From assembly GCA_947044405.1 (NCBI GenBank), contig CAMRHE010000196.1, forward strand, positions 3,753,918 through 3,817,917: 64,000 bases of DNA. Direction: 5' to 3'. The translations under genes and the position numbers were made by a program. Of the stretch, positions 47,991-59,047 are shown in pieces (position 1 is the first letter of the stretch; every line of letters begins with the position of its first letter). The notes below the pieces were generated by a model. It saw only the letters and a program-made list of their open reading frames with translations. It did no database searches and had not been told where the DNA came from. Source of the stretch: Leptodactylus fallax. Lineage: Eukaryota; Chordata; Amphibia; Anura; Leptodactylidae.

Positions 47991-49481
47991 CCCTCTTTAT
48001 AGAGCAGAGTTATACTTCTACTAAAAAGACCTGGCCAATATTCTGTCAGTGAACAATTTCCACAATGCTGACACAGAACAATTTCAGCAGAAAAAGCAAG
48101 CACGATCTGAAGTGTTGTTTACTGTTACATAACAGTCTCATCTCTCAAAAATCTGCTTTATTATTACTATTATTATTAGTGATCTACACATATAATACAG
48201 TCCACTGCCATACATTCACACCAAAGATTAGCCATTTATTTTGCGGACAATTACATTTTAGTAATCCGTGCATTAAAATGAATTGTAGTGCACAGATCTT
48301 GGCATGAAGTGAAACTACATAAGGCCAAATATCTTTCATTAAGAATGATTGAGCGCTGTTCATTAGAAACCATCATTGTTCAACCATCTGATTGTGTGTC
48401 AGCCCTGCAAATGTTATAATAAAACATTTACATGATTATCCAGCAGTATTAGCCTTTGTTCTAGAATAATCTAATCAAAACACAATATGAATTACAAGTA
48501 GTCTTGTATATACTGAAAAATAACATTTAAGCTTACAAACTCGATAACTGAATCAAAATATAAAACATATGAAAATTTGACCACAGCAAAATTCCTTTAT
48601 TCTGAAATTTGACAAGATTTCATAATGGTCAAGCATAAGTCAAAAACAGCTCCAATATCTTTTTAGGCTAGTTGCACACAACCCTGTGATTGAACGGCAC
48701 GGTCGATGCAAGGGCAGCACACAGATGTCATCCGTGTACTGCCTGTGCACCGGCCGGGACAGCCCACTGACCTACCCCACAGTCATCTGCAAGGGGTCTT
48801 ACGTTAGGGTTCAGTGCACAAGAAATGTCAATAATTGAGAAAGTACTTGAAGAATAATTTCATACAACTAGTCCAAAGCAGCGGAGCGGGCAAGGATGTT
48901 TCCCTATTAGACTATTCTTCCTTACAAAAATATGCATTAAACCAATTGCTGAAACATATAAAACATAACCTTTAATAAATATTTATACAAAAACAGCAGT
49001 GACCAAAGTGAAAACTGTTTAATAGCACAAACCTTATCACAAGGAGATCAATGAGGACCATTCACTTCTGTCACCAACTGTTTGCATAAAAGGTGCTGGT
49101 CTACTGATCCTGGCGCAGTTGGAATTTTTTTTCTAGTCCTCGCCATTCCTGAGCAATCAGTGCTTGTTAGTTTAAGGATCCAATATTCTAATTAGGCTCT
49201 TCATTGCCAGGTGGGTGGTTCCTGACTGCCTACTCCAGCTCAGAACTACCCAACCGACTGTAGAGAGACTAATTAGGATACTGAGAAAAAACAGAAATGA
49301 TAGACTAAGAATGTTAGGATGAGAGAAAAAAATTCCAACTGGAATCAATAAAGCGCCACCTTCTGAAGGGTGCAAAGAGTTGGTGAAGATGGTATAAAGT
49401 CCTCTTTAAAAACAACTGGCTTTTTTACCTCCATAGTCTAAAAAAAACAAAAACACCAAAAAGAGTTACATAGGACATATA
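47991..49481. other. EDIL3 intron 1
   Basis: No gene seen. A MITE-like segment GGCTAGTTGCACACAACCC starts near 48667 with a loosely mirrored GGGTTCAGTGCACAAGA near 48818. Confidence 0.45.
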
Positions 49482-50417
<936 letters not shown>

Positions 50418-50419
50418 TA

Positions 50420-51517
50420 TATTATGCTGCTAGCAATTCCTATAGTGGAGAAATTATCCAATAGATTGTCCCATCTGCCATTATTCCCTGATGAGCCTAA
50501 CAAAAGTGCATGAGACATGATCCACAAAAACAAATGCAGTATGGGCGCTATCAAAAAAGGCAACAAGCATGGGACACATACCCTGCCTAAAGTTCCGCAG
50601 AGATACTGACAAGGCTAGTTTTGCTTATATTGATAAAGGTTATGTTTTGTTTCTAAGGCTTTTTCGAATCTTGCTGGAAGCTGCAGTTGCTTTTCTCAGC
50701 CTGTGGGAGGTTTGCTTGTCTGCTTTTTTCTAACCCTAGTGCTCTTCAGAGAACCCTGTATAAAATGTGATGTAAACATAAATGAATGTCTTCACTCACA
50801 GACTGTTCCTATACTTCTAGGAATTCAGTTTTTGAGATGGAAGAAGATGCATTACCTCTGTAATGGGTAAACGCAATTCTGCCTTGGGGAAGCAGAATAC
50901 AGGGCTGTACTGTATGTTCTGTAGAACGCACTTTGCTCATGCATTAATGTATTATGATTAGCTAATGTACTGCAAAGGTAGGAAAAGGAAAACATAGAAT
51001 GTTCTGTACTTGGGACTCGAAGTGTTGGAAAACAACATGTAAACCACAAGATCTGTGGGAAAACTATATTTGACACTACCATTGCCTAAAAATGAAAAAT
51101 TAATAGAGCAAATCTGGCCAAGATACATTTATAACCACCTCTAATTTATAGGAAGCTGCTCTTGTGACAAGTTCTCTTTAAAAAAGTTATCTACCATAAG
51201 TGTAATACCATAAAATTCCTTTAAAGGGAAATTGTCATCAGGTTGATGTTGACTAATCTATAGGCAGCATTAAAGGGATAGTCCAGTTGTAAAACAGCTT
51301 AGAATGTTATAAAATACCAAACACTGTCTGGTCTGCCATGGGGCTCTACTTCCAGGTACAATGATGATGTAACTGGCTGCACAGGCCATATGTTCTGTTT
51401 CGACCCATCACTGCAGGACAAGGAAGAAGAAACCTATGGGGGATGTGGGAACTGGAGTTGTGGCTGTTAAAGGCATTTTTACAATATAGTAAACTGTCTA
51501 AATATTATTACTAACTG

Positions 51518-51522
<5 letters not shown>
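50420..51522. other. EDIL3 intron 1
   Basis: No gene seen. Two T2-like ends (TTTAAAGGGAAATTGTC near 51222 and TTAAAGGGATAGTCC near 51271) lie close together. Confidence 0.5.
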
Positions 51523-51558
<36 letters not shown>

Positions 51559-51580
51559 ATATATATATATATATATATAC
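51520..51580. repeat. (TA)n/(TG)n compound microsatellite
   Basis: About 14 TA units, a GTGTGTG interruption and about 11 more TA units. Confidence 0.9.
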
Positions 51581-51845
51581 ACAAAAAAGGATTCAGACAG
51601 CACATCCCAATGTGAACAGGTGCAAACTACTGTGGTAAAATGTATAAAAACAAAAAAGTGTAGCAGCACTCTGACACAGCACAAGGGTATATAGCGAACA
51701 GAGATAGCATTACTGCTATTATTGGCACCTACAAATTAATATGGTGTATAAACTAAAATTTTGAGGTTCTTAGTTATACATATTTGATCAAACAGTAGGA
51801 AGCCCACCTGCCCCGACAAGGCGACCTCATTAAGGTGGGACCCTA

Positions 51846-53412
51846 CAGTCATGGCCAAAAGTTTTGAGAATGACACAAATATTATATTTTCACATGATCT
51901 GCTGCCCTCTGGTTTTTATGTGTGTTTGTCAGATGTTTTTATCACATACAGAAATATAATTGCATTCATATTATGAGTAACAGAAGCTTATATTGACAGT
52001 TAGAATGAGTTAATGCAACAAGTCAATATTTGCAGTGTTGACCCTTCTTCTTCAGGACCACTGCAATTCTCCCTGGCATGCTCTCAATCAACTTCTGGAC
52101 CAAATCCTGACTGATAGCAGTCCATTCTTGCAGAATCAATGCTTTAATTTTGTCTGAATTTGTTGGTTTTTGTTTGTCCACCCGTCTCTTGATGATTGAC
52201 CACAAGTTCTCAATGGGATTAAGACCTGGGGAGTTTCCAGGCCATGGACCCAAAATCTCTATGTTTTGTTCCCTGAGCCATTTAGTTATCACCTTTGCTT
52301 TATGGCAAGGTGCTCCATCATGCTGGAAAAGGCATTGTTGAGCGCCAAACTGCTCTTGGACGGTTGGGAGAAGTTGCTCTTGGAGGACATTCTGGTACCA
52401 TTCTTTATTCATGGCTGTGTTTTTAGGCAAGACTGTGAGAGAGCCGATTCCCTTGGCTGAGAAGCAACCCCACAAATGAATGGTTTCAGGATGCTTTACA
52501 GTTGGCATGAGACAAGACTGGTGGTAGCGCTCACCTCTTCTTCTCCGAATAAGCTGTTTTCCAGATGTTCCAAACAATCGAAAAGGGGATTCATCAGAGA
52601 AAATGACTTTACCCCAGTCCTCAGCAGTCCACTCCCTGTACCTTTTGCAGAATATCAGTCTGTCCCTGATGTTTTTTCTGGAGAGAAGTGGCTTCTTTGC
52701 TGCCCTCCTTGAGACCAGGCCTTGCTCCAAGAGTCTCCGCCTCACAGTGCGTGCAGATGCACTCACACCTGCCTGCTGCCATTCCTCAGCAAGCTCTGCA
52801 CTGCTGGTAGCCCGATTCCGCAGCTGAAACACTTTTAAGAGATGGTCCTGCCGCTTGCTGGTCTTTCTTGGGCGCCCTGGAGCCTTTTTGGCACCAATGG
52901 AACCTCTATCCTTGAAGTTCTTGATGATGCGATAGATTGTTGACTGAGGTGCAATCTTTCTAGCTGCAATACTCTTCCCAGTTAGGCCATTTTTGTGCAG
53001 TGCAATGATGACTGCACGTGTTTCTTTAGAGATAACCATGGTTAACAGAAGAGAAACAATGATGGCAAGCACCAGCCTCCTTTTAAAGTGTCCAGTGGTG
53101 TCATTCTTACTTAATCATGACAGATTGATCTCCAGCCCTGTCCTCATCAATACCCACACCTGTGTTAATGGAGCAATCACTGAAACGATGTTAAGTGGTC
53201 CTTTTAAGGCAGGGCTGCAATGATGTTGAAATGTGTTTTGGGGGATAAAGTTCATTTTCTAGGCAAATATTGACTTTGCAAGTAATTGCTGTTAAGCTGA
53301 TCACTCTTTATAACATTCTGGAGTATATGCAAATTGCCATTAGAAAAACTGAAGCAGTAGACTTTGTAAAAATTAATATTTGTATCATTCTCAAAACTTT
53401 TGGCCATGACTG
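51846..53412 (-). mobile_element. Tc1/mariner family E, copy 1, structurally intact
   Basis: Both termini are present: CAGTCATGGCCAAAAGTTTT at the left and its complement ending GGCCATGACTG at the right, flanked by TA (51844-51845 and 53413-53414). The length of 1,567 bp is normal for Tc1. It contains an uninterrupted transposase frame. It is the only structurally complete DNA transposon in the window. Confidence 0.92.
52023..53039 (-). CDS. Tc1-type transposase, intact open frame (DD35E)
   Basis: A 338-codon frame from MVISKETRAVIIALHKNG (an upstream Met adds 11 residues, but the internal start follows the usual Tc1 pattern). Residues ~1-120 form the bipartite helix-turn-helix DNA-binding region with a GRPRK motif between the two halves (GRPRKTSKRQ). 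The catalytic domain has Asp149 (FSDESPFRLFG), Asp241 (FQHDGAPCHKAK) and Glu277 (NPIENLWSIIK). Thirty-five residues separate the last two, one more than the usual Tc1 spacing, due to an extra residue in LGPWPGNSP. The normally conserved Asp before LNPI is Gly here, and a few other positions differ from copy 2, so activity is not assured. The enzyme would bind the terminal repeats and move the element between TA sites. Confidence 0.92.
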   Translation of the reverse strand: MVISKETRAVIIALHKNGLTGKSIAARKIAPQSTIYRIIKNFKDRGSIGAKKAPGRPRKTSKRQDHLLKVFQLRNRATSSAELAEEWQQAGVSASARTVRRRLLEQGLVSRRAAKKPLLSRKNIRDRLIFCKRYREWTAEDWGKVIFSDESPFRLFGTSGKQLIRRRRGERYHQSCLMPTVKHPETIHLWGCFSAKGIGSLTVLPKNTAMNKEWYQNVLQEQLLPTVQEQFGAQQCLFQHDGAPCHKAKVITKWLREQNIEILGPWPGNSPGLNPIENLWSIIKRRVDKQKPTNSDKIKALILQEWTAISQDLVQKLIESMPGRIAVVLKKKGQHCKY

Positions 53413-53439
53413 TATACTAATGCCTCTATTAAACCCAAA

Positions 53440-53622
53440 ATAAATCTACAATGTGAACACAGGGCAATAACATACCTCTCTTGGACCCAGAACAGGTCTA
53501 CAATGTGAACACAAGGAAATAACATACCTTTCTTGGACCCAGAACAGGTCTACAATATGAACACAGGGCAAATAGGATCTAGAGGACCCAGAACAGGTCT
53601 ACAATGTGAACACAGGGCAAAT
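53440..53622. repeat. ~51-bp tandem repeat
   Basis: Four diverged units built on GGACCCAGAACAGGTCTACA followed by ATGTGAACACAGGGCAA. The complement of one or two units appears on the other side of the second Tc1 (about 55190-55260), as expected within an inverted repeat. Confidence 0.8.
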
Positions 53623-53623
53623 A

Positions 53624-55102
53624 CAGTCATGGTCAAAAGTTTTGAGAATGATACAAATATTAATTTTTACAAAGTCTACTGCTTCAGTTTTTCTAATGGC
53701 AATTTGCATATACTCCAGAATGTTATAAAGAGTGATCAGCTTAACAGCAATTACTTGCAAAGTCAATATTTGCCTAGAAAATGAACTTTATCCCCCAAAA
53801 CACATTTCAACATCATTGCAGCCCTGCCTTAAAAGGACCACCTAACATTGTTTCAGTGATTGCTCCATTAACACAGCTGTGGGTGTTGATGAGGACAGGG
53901 CTGGAGATCAATCTGTCATGATTAAGTAAGAATGACACCACTGGACACTTTAAAAGGAGGCTGGTGCTTGCCATCATTGTTTCTCTTCTAGAAAGATTGC
54001 ACCTCAGTCAACAATCTATCGCATCATCAAGAACTTCAAGGAGAGAGGTTCCATTGGTGCCAAAAAGGATCCAGGGCGTCCAAGAAAGACCAGCAAGCGG
54101 CAGGACCGTCTCTTAAAAGTGTTTCAGCTGCGGGATCGGGCTACAAGCAGTGCAGAGCTTGCTGAGGAATGGCAGCAGGCAGGTGTGAGTGCATCTGCAC
54201 GCACTGTGAGGCGGAGAATCTTGGAGCAAGGCCTGGTCTCAAGGAGGGCAGCAAAGAAGCCACTTCTCTCCAGAAAAAACATCAGGGACAGACTGATATT
54301 CTGCAAAAGGTACAGGGAGTGGACTGCTGAGGACTGGGGTAAAGTCATTTTCTCTGAATCCCCTTTTCGATTGTTTGGAACATCTGGAAAACAGCTTATT
54401 CGGAGAAGAAGAGGTGAGCGCTACCACCAGTCTTGTCTCATGCCAACTGTAAAGCATCCTGAAACCATTCATGTGTGGGGTTGCTTCTCAGCCAAGGGAA
54501 TCGGCTCTCTCACAGTCTTGCCTAAAAACACAGCCATGAATAAAGAATGGTACCAGAATGTCCTCCAAGAGCAACTTCTCCCAACCGTCCAAGAGCAGTT
54601 TGGCGCTCAACAATGCCTTTTCCAGCATGATGGAGCACCTTGCCATAAAGCAAAGGTGATAACTAAATGGCTCAGGGAACAAAACATAGAGATTTTGGGT
54701 CCATGGCTAGGAAACTCCCCAGATCTTAATCCCATTGAGAACTTGTGGTCAATCATCAAGAGACGGGTGGACAAACAAAAACCAACAAATTCAGACAAAA
54801 TTAAAGCATTGATTCTGCAAGAATGGACTGCTATCAGTCAGGATTTGGTCCAGAAGTTGATTGAGAGCATGCCAGGGAGAATTGCAGAGGTCCTGAAGAA
54901 GAAGGGTCAACACTGCAAATATTGACTTGCTGCATTAACTCATTCTAACTGTCAATATAAGCTTCTGTTACTCATAATATGAATGCAATTATATTTCTGT
55001 ATGTGATAAAAACATCTGACAAACACACATAAAAACCAGAGGGCAGCAGATCATGTGAAAATATAATATTTGTGTCATTCTCAAAACTTTTGGCCATGAC
55101 TG
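53624..55102 (+). mobile_element. Tc1/mariner family E, copy 2
   Basis: Termini CAGTCATGGTCAAAAGTTTT and GGCCATGACTG with flanking TA (53622-53623 and 55103-55104). It faces opposite to copy 1, 211 bp away. An 85-bp deletion at about 53989 and a 3-bp deletion in the catalytic core disable the gene. Confidence 0.9.
53990..54925 (+). pseudogene. Tc1 family E transposase, start and first Asp deleted
   Basis: Compared with copy 1, 85 bp spanning the start codon and about 24 further codons are missing; the junction shows 2-bp microhomology (CT). The rest is open to the natural stop (KKKGQHCKY). A 3-bp in-frame deletion near 54354 removes the first catalytic Asp, so FSDESPF has become FSESPF. The second Asp (FQHDGAPCHKAK) and the Glu (NPIENLWSIIK) are intact and the usual Asp before LNPI is kept. 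The protein could at best be a catalytically dead repeat-binding relic lacking part of the first helix-turn-helix. Confidence 0.88.
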
Positions 55103-55385
55103 TAGGATCCAGAGCACGGGTTTATATAAGTGGAATAGAGGATATTTTTCAGTTCCCCATTTGCCCCTAGGCTATTTTAAGTTGAGTATGCTCTGGATCC
55201 TATTTGCCCTGTGTTCACATTGTAGACCTGTTCTGGGTCCTCTAGATCCTATTTGCCTATCCTAGATCCTATTAGTTTATACACCATATTAATTTGTAGG
55301 TGCCAATAATAGCAGTAATGCTATCTCTGTTCTCTATATACCCTTGTGCTGTATCAGAGTGCTGCTACACTTTTTTGTTTTTATA

Positions 55386-55906
55386 TGTATTGTAAGTATG
55401 TGAGCCAGAGGGAGCTGTTGAGCGACCCAGTCCAGGCCAGAAAAGGCTCTCAGCCACGCCTTTGGGTGGGGGGCGTGTATCTCCAGAAGGCTGGAGAAAC
55501 CTGCTTGGAGCAGGAAATGGTGGACCCACCTGGACAGATAGACGGTCTGTGCCAGAAGTGCTCGGGTCTACAGGGGACTGTTGCTGGAGCTGAGCAATAG
55601 TCAGGACCAGCGAGGACAGAGAGAGAGGCTCTGTCCAAGAGGGCTGGATCCAGAGAGGACTTACAGAGACTAAGTCAAGCTCTTATTGCCCCCCAGAGGC
55701 TAGTTAGGGACTCAAGGAGTGAGTTAGGCCCTAACTGTGGCATAGGTTTTTTGTTGTTTTTGTTATGTTGCAGTTAAGCTGAATAAAGCCACGTTTATTT
55801 TACACTTGGACCATCTGAAAGCTATCTTTCCGGCGCCCAGTACCACGAACCACCGCTGTCCGGACCAGGACAAGCCGCCATTTTGAGTTTAATTCCCCCA
55901 AGTTGT

Positions 55907-55910
<4 letters not shown>
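55386..55910 (+). repeat. Probable solo LTR
   Basis: Starts TGTATTGTAAGTATGTGAGC and ends CCCAAGTTGTCACA, giving TG...CA ends, and TATA flanks both sides. It has an AATAAA at 55782-55787 followed by a T-rich GTTTATTTTACACTTGG segment and a GC-rich tail, as in an LTR R-U5. No internal retroelement genes adjoin it. It interrupts the right arm of the inverted-repeat host. The flanking TA repeat makes the duplication hard to prove. Confidence 0.55.

Positions 55911-55953
<43 letters not shown>
55911..55953. repeat. (TA)n microsatellite
   Basis: About 20 TA units directly after the probable solo LTR. Confidence 0.9.
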
Positions 55954-55958
<5 letters not shown>

Positions 55959-57114
55959 CTAACTGCTTATGCTTTTTTAAGCGGCTTTCTGTTGGAAATT
56001 TACAACATTATCAGACTTTCTGGGTTATCAGATGCAGGATTAAATAGATTTCACTGAATCTTTTTAAAACTGAATTTCAGGTGAAATGGAAAGGAAAATG
56101 GACTTGCATTCACTTTGAATTAGAATATCACAAACACAGTGTTGTGTCTTTTAACAATTCTGACATTTATGAACAAGAGCAAGGTTAGAAATTCTTGACA
56201 TTTATACCTAGGGCTCAGTGTGTTTTATGCTATGTAAAAAAGGAGCTACATGAGGGAAATATTTTCTACAAATAGTGCTGGAACCTTTTTGTTTGCCATT
56301 TTAGCTTCACTGAGGGTTTCTCTAAGGCTGAGTTCACACTGTAGTTGCAGTGTGTGTCAGATGTATATGTCATAAAATACTCCTGACATATAACTCTGAG
56401 TAGAGACTCCAACATTTCGACATACTGTACATTGGCATCCATGGCTCATAACATTTTATTAAAAAATCTATACCGTATGGTATAGATTTACTGCAAATGG
56501 CTCTTTTCTGATACATTGGGTTATTGGACATCAATGGATTGATTCAGTGTATAGTTCAAAATGCATTCGGGTGGTTTCACACTAGAATAATATGGGCACA
56601 TTTTGTGTGTGGATATTGCGCCTACAAGTCTTAGCAAAACCATGAGGGTACTATGACTTGCATTTACACTATGATAGATCCCTATGATATGGTTAGTGCA
56701 AGTACTAGACCCATGGTTGAGCTGTGACTTATGGATGTAATATGCATGTGAGACAATGGCCTATAACTCAATATTGCTAATATTGATGGCCTATACTGCT
56801 TTGGACTGCCAAACAGAATTTAGCCTGTTCTCCTAGTGTGTGCAGCCCATAAATGAATGGCAAATCCTGCACTATGAAGGATTTGTTATAATCAGTTTTG
56901 CTACAGCTCATAACCATAACATATCCTAGTGGATTCCGCTGCATTATGATGGGAAAGACCAGTCATACAGTCTATATATTGTACAGTAAATTATGGGTGT
57001 ACATTGTACAGTATATTATCCATGGAAATGGGCGGACCTCTTGAGATTTGTTTTGCTAAATATTCTTGGATTTGTCTGCCTGTTTAGTCTTGGGCTGAAC
57101 TCTGCTCATCCCAA
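55954..57114. other. EDIL3 intron 1
   Basis: No gene seen. A MITE-like GGCTGAGTTCACACTGTAGT start lies near 56326; no partner end was identified. Confidence 0.45.
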
Positions 57115-57320
57115 CCGGAAGTGCTTTTATTATGCTCTGGGGTTTCTTCAGACCCAGAGTATAATAGGGGAAACCCAGGTGCAGAGACCTAATAAATACT
57201 TATACTCATCTTCCCTCACCTTCCCTGGGCTCCCTCGTGGTGTCTGGTGTTCCCTCAGGGTCCTCTTCTGGCCTTCTTGCTGTTGTCATGCATCCCATGG
57301 GACAGGTAAGGCCCAATCAC
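57115..57320. repeat. CAGACCCCAGAGTAT-family repeat
   Basis: ATTATGCTCTGGGGTTTCTT with CAGACCCAGAGTATAAT forms a slightly imperfect version of the 19481 hairpin, followed by CACCTTCCCTGGGC as in other members. Confidence 0.6.
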
Positions 57321-57325
57321 ATAGG

Positions 57326-58060
57326 CAGTGGCGTAACTAGGAATGGCTGGGCCCCAAGGCGAACATTTGACATGGGCCCCTCCCCCCGAACTGGTTACGG
57401 GTCCCTAAACAGTAAAATAAGCTCAACAGTGGCCCCAGATAGTATTATATGCTCGACAATGGCCCCCACACAGCATTATATGCTCTACATTGCTACCCCC
57501 ACACATAGTATAATATGCTCCCCACAGTGGCCCCACACAGTATAATATGCTCCACACAGTGGCCCCCACCCTGTATTATATGCTCCCCACAGAGGTCCCC
57601 ACCCAGTATTATATGCTTCCCACAGTGGCCCCCATCTAGTATTATATACCCCCCACAGTGGGCCCCACCCAGTATTATATGCTCCACAGTGGCCCCCACC
57701 CAGTAGTATATGCTCCACAGTGGCCCCCACCCAGTAGTATATGCTCCACAGTGGCCCCCACCCAGTATTATATGCTCCACAGTGGCCCCCACCCAGTAGT
57801 ATATGCTCCACAGTGGGCCCCACCCAGTAGTAAATGCTCCACAGTGGGCCCCACCCAGTAGTATATGCTCCACAGTGGCCTCCACCCAGTATTATATGCT
57901 CCACAGTGGCCCCCACCCAGTATTATATGCTCTACAGTGGCCCCCACTCAGTATTATATGCTCTACAGTGGCCCCCATCCAGTATTATATGCTCCCCCAC
58001 AGTGGCCCCCACCCAGTATTATATGCCCCCCACAGTGGCCCCCACACAGTATTATATGCT
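57326..58060. mobile_element. hAT-like left end with minisatellite, cut by gypsy
   Basis: CAGTGGCGTAACTAGGAATG then GCTGGGCCCC is a typical hAT-like terminus. The rest is the 31-bp minisatellite (array 3) up to the gypsy LTR at 58061. The other terminus, if present, would lie beyond the right edge of the window, after the gypsy element. Confidence 0.6.
57418..58060. repeat. 31-bp minisatellite, array 3
   Basis: About 20 units of CAGTGGCCCCCACCCAGTAT followed by TATATGCTCCA, with variants (GGGCCCCACC, AGTAGTATAT). Nearly identical to array 1 (ATATGC in place of ATAAGC). The array is interrupted by the LTR at 58061. Open frames on both strands are due to the 31-bp period. Confidence 0.92.
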
Positions 58061-59032
58061 TGTGAACCGAGAGCAAGGCAGGTGGTTTGGTCTCCGCAAC
58101 CAGAAATGAACGCACACGCGGTAGTTCAAGAAAAGAATATATATTTACTATAAGTTAATAAAGGCTATTTGAAGGTAAAATGACAGGGATAAAGACAAGC
58201 AAAATATACAATATAGCATGAACAATTTCAAGGCAAATTCTGCAATGGTTTCTACTTTTACTCTGTCCAATTCTGCAGTATGGACATTGAATGAACAATA
58301 TACTCAAAACTATCCCTAACTGACCCTGACATCACATTTGGGTGCACCCCCTTTTCCCCAGTGGTCCAGGTGGACCGCTTACAGTCTGTAGAAGCGCGCG
58401 GTGGGGCCCAAAGTCGTTCCTTTCTTTTATAGCGGAACGTCCTCTCCTCACGGTTATCAGGATCTTGGGAGAAATGAAGTCCTCTTTAACAGGGAAACCC
58501 AATGAATGCAATGTAATCCAACAGCAGATTCCACTCAGCACACTGACAGTCCTGCCGAATCCATACACTGAGCTGGGATGTAAGCCGGGGTTTAGCAGGT
58601 GCCGTCCAGTACATCAACAGCACTGCGAGTCTCTATCTGTGGTATCCATATACACAGTCACAATGTCAGTCTCACTGATCAGCCACTGAGCACAGTTCCT
58701 TTCACGTGGACTCACTAGTCCTGTTGTCTCTTTACACTCTGTTTGTCTCTGGACCAAGATACAGCTTAGCTGTACAGAAAAATCTCCACACCAGTTCAAT
58801 ACAACACTTGCTAAGATGGCTGCTGCTCTCTGTCTCGTCACTTCCTGCTTCTCTGCTCACATCCTGTCTGCAGAACAGGCAAGCTGACATAAAAGGGGGG
58901 GGAAGTCACTCCAGCATCATGTCACAATTACAATGGCTGCTGTCTTAAAGGAACAGAATCACAGAAATACATTCAACATTAACAGTTTATACAGACAAAT
59001 AAAGCTTAGGACAACATTGGCTGTCTCTTACA
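58061..59032 (-). repeat. Gypsy 3' LTR
   Basis: 972 bp on the minus strand, starting TGTAAGAGACAGCC next to the polypurine tract and ending CTCTCGGTTCACA at the minisatellite. TG...CA ends are present. A TATA box is visible at 58424-58432. I did not find a canonical AATAAA on the sense strand downstream of it. Confidence 0.85.
58424..58432 (-). promoter_or_regulatory. LTR TATA box
   Basis: CTATAAAAG on the minus strand in the LTR, within a moderately GC-rich context. If used, transcription would start roughly 25-35 bp further left, defining the U3/R border near 58395. Confidence 0.6.
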
Positions 59033-59046
59033 TATTCCCCCCCCAC
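59033..59046 (-). promoter_or_regulatory. Polypurine tract
   Basis: Minus-strand GTGGGGGGGGAATA immediately upstream of the LTR TG. Such a purine run primes plus-strand DNA synthesis in LTR elements. It overlaps the end of the spacer after the integrase stop. Confidence 0.75.
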
Positions 59047-59047
59047 T

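Larger units (their letters stand above)
51642..55385. repeat. Inverted-repeat host of two Tc1 copies
   Basis: About 114-bp arms at 51642-51755 and 55272-55385 are near-perfect reverse complements (GTATAAAAACAAAAAAGTG, CAGAGATAGCATTACTGC, ATTAATATGGTGTATAAAC). Between them are two opposite-facing Tc1 copies and a ~51-bp tandem repeat. The whole 3.7-kb segment is a near palindrome. Confidence 0.8.

Noticed and set aside
57485..58153. Several overlapping open frames on both strands (up to 143 codons)
   Set aside because: Same cause as above: they are translations of minisatellite array 3.
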